From positions 1 to 33,381 of the forward strand of contig JAQXGH010000014.1 in assembly GCA_029006195.1 (NCBI GenBank): a stretch of 33,381 nt of DNA, given 5' to 3'. Position 1 is the stretch's first letter. The number at the start of each line of letters is the position of its first letter. The notes under the pieces were generated by a model that saw only the letters and a list, made by a program, of their open reading frames with translations, was not told the DNA's origin and did no database searches. The position numbers and the translations under genes are program-made. Shown piece by piece: positions 31,516-33,381 of the stretch. Source of the stretch: Bacillota bacterium. GTDB taxonomy: Bacteria; Bacillota; Clostridia; Peptostreptococcales; Anaerovoracaceae.

Positions 31516-33111
31516 ATGGAAAAAGGACAGATTTTAGATATAGATATTTTTGACCTGAGCGGAGAAGGGCAGGGCATCGGCAGAGCTGATGGCATGGTTG
31601 TTTTCGTAGGCGGTACAGTGCCTGGCGATAGGGCTAAGGTTCAGCTGACAAAGGTAAAGAAGAATTACGCTTTTGGTAAGCTTGTTGAGATACTTGAAAA
31701 ATCACCGGACAGAGTCGAAGAACTCTGCGAATATCACACAGGGGTTGTTAATCCGGATGACGAGAAAAAGAGAAATGTTAGATGCGGCGGATGTCCATAT
31801 GCTGACATAACTTACAGTGCGCAGCTTTTGGTTAAGGAAAACCAGGTTAAACAGAAACTCTCACATCTGGCAGGCATCGATTTCGATGCGTATGATGCTC
31901 CCGTATTCAACCCGATCGTAGGTATGAGCGAAGAAGATAACGAAGGTCAGGGATCTTATAGATATAGAAATAAGGCTGTTATGCCAGTATCAACAGGCGG
32001 ACTCATGACTCGCAAGGGCGGTATTCAGGAACCTGTTCACGAGCCTAGAATCGGTTTTCTTCCTGCTAAGAGCCATGATGTCATTGACTGTCAGGACTGC
32101 TGGCTTCAGGCGCTTCCTGCCATGGCAGCAGCTGATGCCATGAGAAGATTCATGGTAGAAGACAACATCACTTCTTATGACGAAAGATGGGACAAGGGTC
32201 TCATGAAGTCAATGACAGTGAAGACGGCTTTCGGTACTGGCGATGTAATGGTAGTTCTGGAAATCAACGGCAAGGGAATTCCTAACGCTGCCAAGCTCAT
32301 CGAAATGCTAAGTGATGCTATCGCCGACGTGGAAGTTGATGAATTCGGTGAGCCTTACTATGGCCTCGAAAGCGTTGCTCTCAAAATCACAAAGGCCAGC
32401 GGCAAAGTTGAAGTTACAACCCTGGCTGGAAAAAACACTATCACAGATGTGGTAAACATTTACGACGCAGAATCTGGCGAATATAAGGAAATGCAGTTTG
32501 AAATTTCACCTGAATCTTTCTATCAGGTTAACCAAGTACAGATGCAAAGGCTTTACAGCCTGGTTCGTGAATACTGCCAGAGAGCAACTTATGTCAACAT
32601 GTCAGCAGGGGCTTCAGACGGGCCAGTGATTCTGGACCTTTACTGCGGCATAGGTACTATCGGACTTTGCCTTGCGGATATGGCAGAAAAGGTTGTCGGA
32701 ATAGAAATAGTAAAGGACGCAATCATCGATGCCAACAGAAACGCAGTCATCAACGGCATCGTAAACGCTAGGTACATCTGCGGCAAATCAGAGGAAATCA
32801 TTCCATCATGTATGGGTCAGAGCGATGCCTTTGATGTTAGTAAGATCGATGATGATGTAGTAGAAGCAATCAAGGCTGCCAATATAGCTGTTTTGGACCC
32901 ACCAAGAGCTGGATGCAGACCAGAACTTCTGGAAACTATCGTTGCTGCAGGCATCGATCACATCATCTACGTTTCATGTGATCCTGCTACACTGGCACGT
33001 GATATTAAGATGCTGGCTGAAAACGGATTCAGACTTGAAGAAGTGACTCCAGTGGATCTCTTCCCGCATACGAGTCATGTTGAGTGCATAGGACTGCTGT
33101 CGAGGATTTAA
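31516..33111 (+). CDS. TrmA/RlmD-family rRNA (uracil-5-)-methyltransferase
   Basis: 531 aa SAM-dependent enzyme making 5-methyluridine in 23S rRNA. An N-terminal TRAM domain (2-60) is followed by Fe-S cysteines: C71, C90 and C93 (RCGGCPYADI), and C192 (or C195) in DCQDCWLQ. SAM motif I is ILDLYCGIGTIGL (from about 372), then VLDPPRAGC, and the catalytic nucleophile C488 in YVSCDPATLARDI, with general base Glu in the final HVECIGLL. The gap between the first two cysteines (18 residues) is longer than the CxxxxxC of E. coli RlmD, through a charged insert. It follows whiA by 24 bases with an AAAGGAA site. RlmD, RlmCD and RlmC types cannot be separated here. Confidence 0.93.
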   Translation: MEKGQILDIDIFDLSGEGQGIGRADGMVVFVGGTVPGDRAKVQLTKVKKNYAFGKLVEILEKSPDRVEELCEYHTGVVNPDDEKKRNVRCGGCPYADITYSAQLLVKENQVKQKLSHLAGIDFDAYDAPVFNPIVGMSEEDNEGQGSYRYRNKAVMPVSTGGLMTRKGGIQEPVHEPRIGFLPAKSHDVIDCQDCWLQALPAMAAADAMRRFMVEDNITSYDERWDKGLMKSMTVKTAFGTGDVMVVLEINGKGIPNAAKLIEMLSDAIADVEVDEFGEPYYGLESVALKITKASGKVEVTTLAGKNTITDVVNIYDAESGEYKEMQFEISPESFYQVNQVQMQRLYSLVREYCQRATYVNMSAGASDGPVILDLYCGIGTIGLCLADMAEKVVGIEIVKDAIIDANRNAVINGIVNARYICGKSEEIIPSCMGQSDAFDVSKIDDDVVEAIKAANIAVLDPPRAGCRPELLETIVAAGIDHIIYVSCDPATLARDIKMLAENGFRLEEVTPVDLFPHTSHVECIGLLSRI

Positions 33112-33121
33112 GCCTCTATAC

Positions 33122-33162
33122 ATCCCGGAACCCCTTGTATTATGGGCTTCCGGGGATTTTTT
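33122..33162 (+). terminator. Intrinsic terminator after the rRNA methyltransferase gene
   Basis: Imperfect long hairpin: ATCCCGGAA followed by CCCC on the left, GGG, then TTCCGGGGAT on the right, with a 6-T run (33157-33162). A core of seven uninterrupted pairs (CCCGGAA with TTCCGGG) is present. Confidence 0.85.
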
Positions 33163-33230
33163 GTCTTTTCCCTTCCGTGACCCAGAAAGCCTGAAAAATC
33201 AAGGCTGGACACACTACATAGGTCCTCCGA

Positions 33231-33320
33231 GACTATGAAAAGTATTTCTGACGATGTGGTGACTACGAAAAGAATGAAATTTATCCTTGTGAATACGGGA
33301 TAGATGACAGCATGGATAGG
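33231..33320 (+). repeat. Three degenerate 30-base repeat units, possible gene remnant
   Basis: Units start at 33231, 33261 and 33291. The first 15 bases of units 1 and 2 match at 13 positions (GACTATGAAAAGTAT and GACTACGAAAAGAAT); unit 3 is more diverged. One frame reads DYEKYF, a stop at 33249, then RCGDYEKNEIYPC and EYGIDDSMDRSIN before a stop at 33330. No start or ribosome site was found and no family recognised. The rest of 33163-33381 holds no supported gene. Confidence 0.4.
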
Positions 33321-33381
33321 TCAATCAACTAGATGAAAAAACAGGCTTAATTGTGGGCAAAAATTGACAGGCGCTCATGCC

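Noticed and set aside
33231-33320. CRISPR array from the 30-base periodicity
   Set aside because: Units are contiguous and degenerate, with no constant repeat and variable spacer structure, and no cas gene is near.

Overview
Organism: the window reads as the chromosome of an anaerobic, low-to-moderate GC Bacillota of the class Clostridia. The reasons are strong AGGAGG-type ribosome sites, a murB-PHP-rapZ-whiA cluster, a YhgE/Pip protein with a TetR partner, a butyryl-CoA-type dehydrogenase, NhaC, and AGA as a common arginine codon. An amino-acid or Amadori-compound fermenter is plausible. Genus cannot be fixed from the sequence. No phage, insertion sequence, CRISPR array, rRNA or tRNA was seen. 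Layout: (1) 1-2326 holds mtnA (methylthioribose-1-phosphate isomerase) and an orphan TadZ/CpaE-like ATPase with a degenerate P-loop. (2) 2345-12241 holds a CPA2 antiporter, then an apparent Amadori-compound (fructoselysine-type) locus: kinase frlD, two overlapping GntR/HutC regulators, a FrlB/FraB-type SIS deglycase, and a complete PotABCD-type ABC importer closed by a strong terminator. (3) 12451-15744 holds a small beta-rich protein coupled to an NhaC antiporter, then a membrane-anchored lysozyme-like protein and a methyltransferase. (4) 15798-21826 holds a PfoR-like EIIC permease (minus), a Cys-rich membrane protein, a YbhJ-like aconitase-family hydratase, an acyl-CoA dehydrogenase (minus) and a tiny two-helix membrane protein. 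(5) 21873-25302 holds a metallophosphoesterase and a TetR regulator (minus), divergent from yhgE/pip. (6) 25453-33111 is a plus-strand run: a cysteine-free MoaA-like barrel fragment, a Fic-fold protein with a destroyed active-site motif, an AI-2E family permease, murB, a PHP protein, rapZ, a terminator, whiA and an RlmD-type rRNA methyltransferase. The last 270 bases hold a terminator and an unexplained 30-base-period repeat. How the genes work together: in the Amadori locus the importer should bring in a sugar-amine adduct, FrlD phosphorylates it at C6 and the FrlB-like enzyme splits it into glucose 6-phosphate and the free amine or amino acid. The PotD-like receptor has lost most of the spermidine-contacting residues known from E. 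coli PotD, so the usual 'spermidine/putrescine transporter' label is probably wrong here. The most unusual part is the pair at 25453-26621. Both proteins are recognisable relatives of enzymes (MoaA and Fic), both lack the catalytic residues, and both sit behind a good promoter at the head of a cell-wall and RapZ/WhiA gene run.
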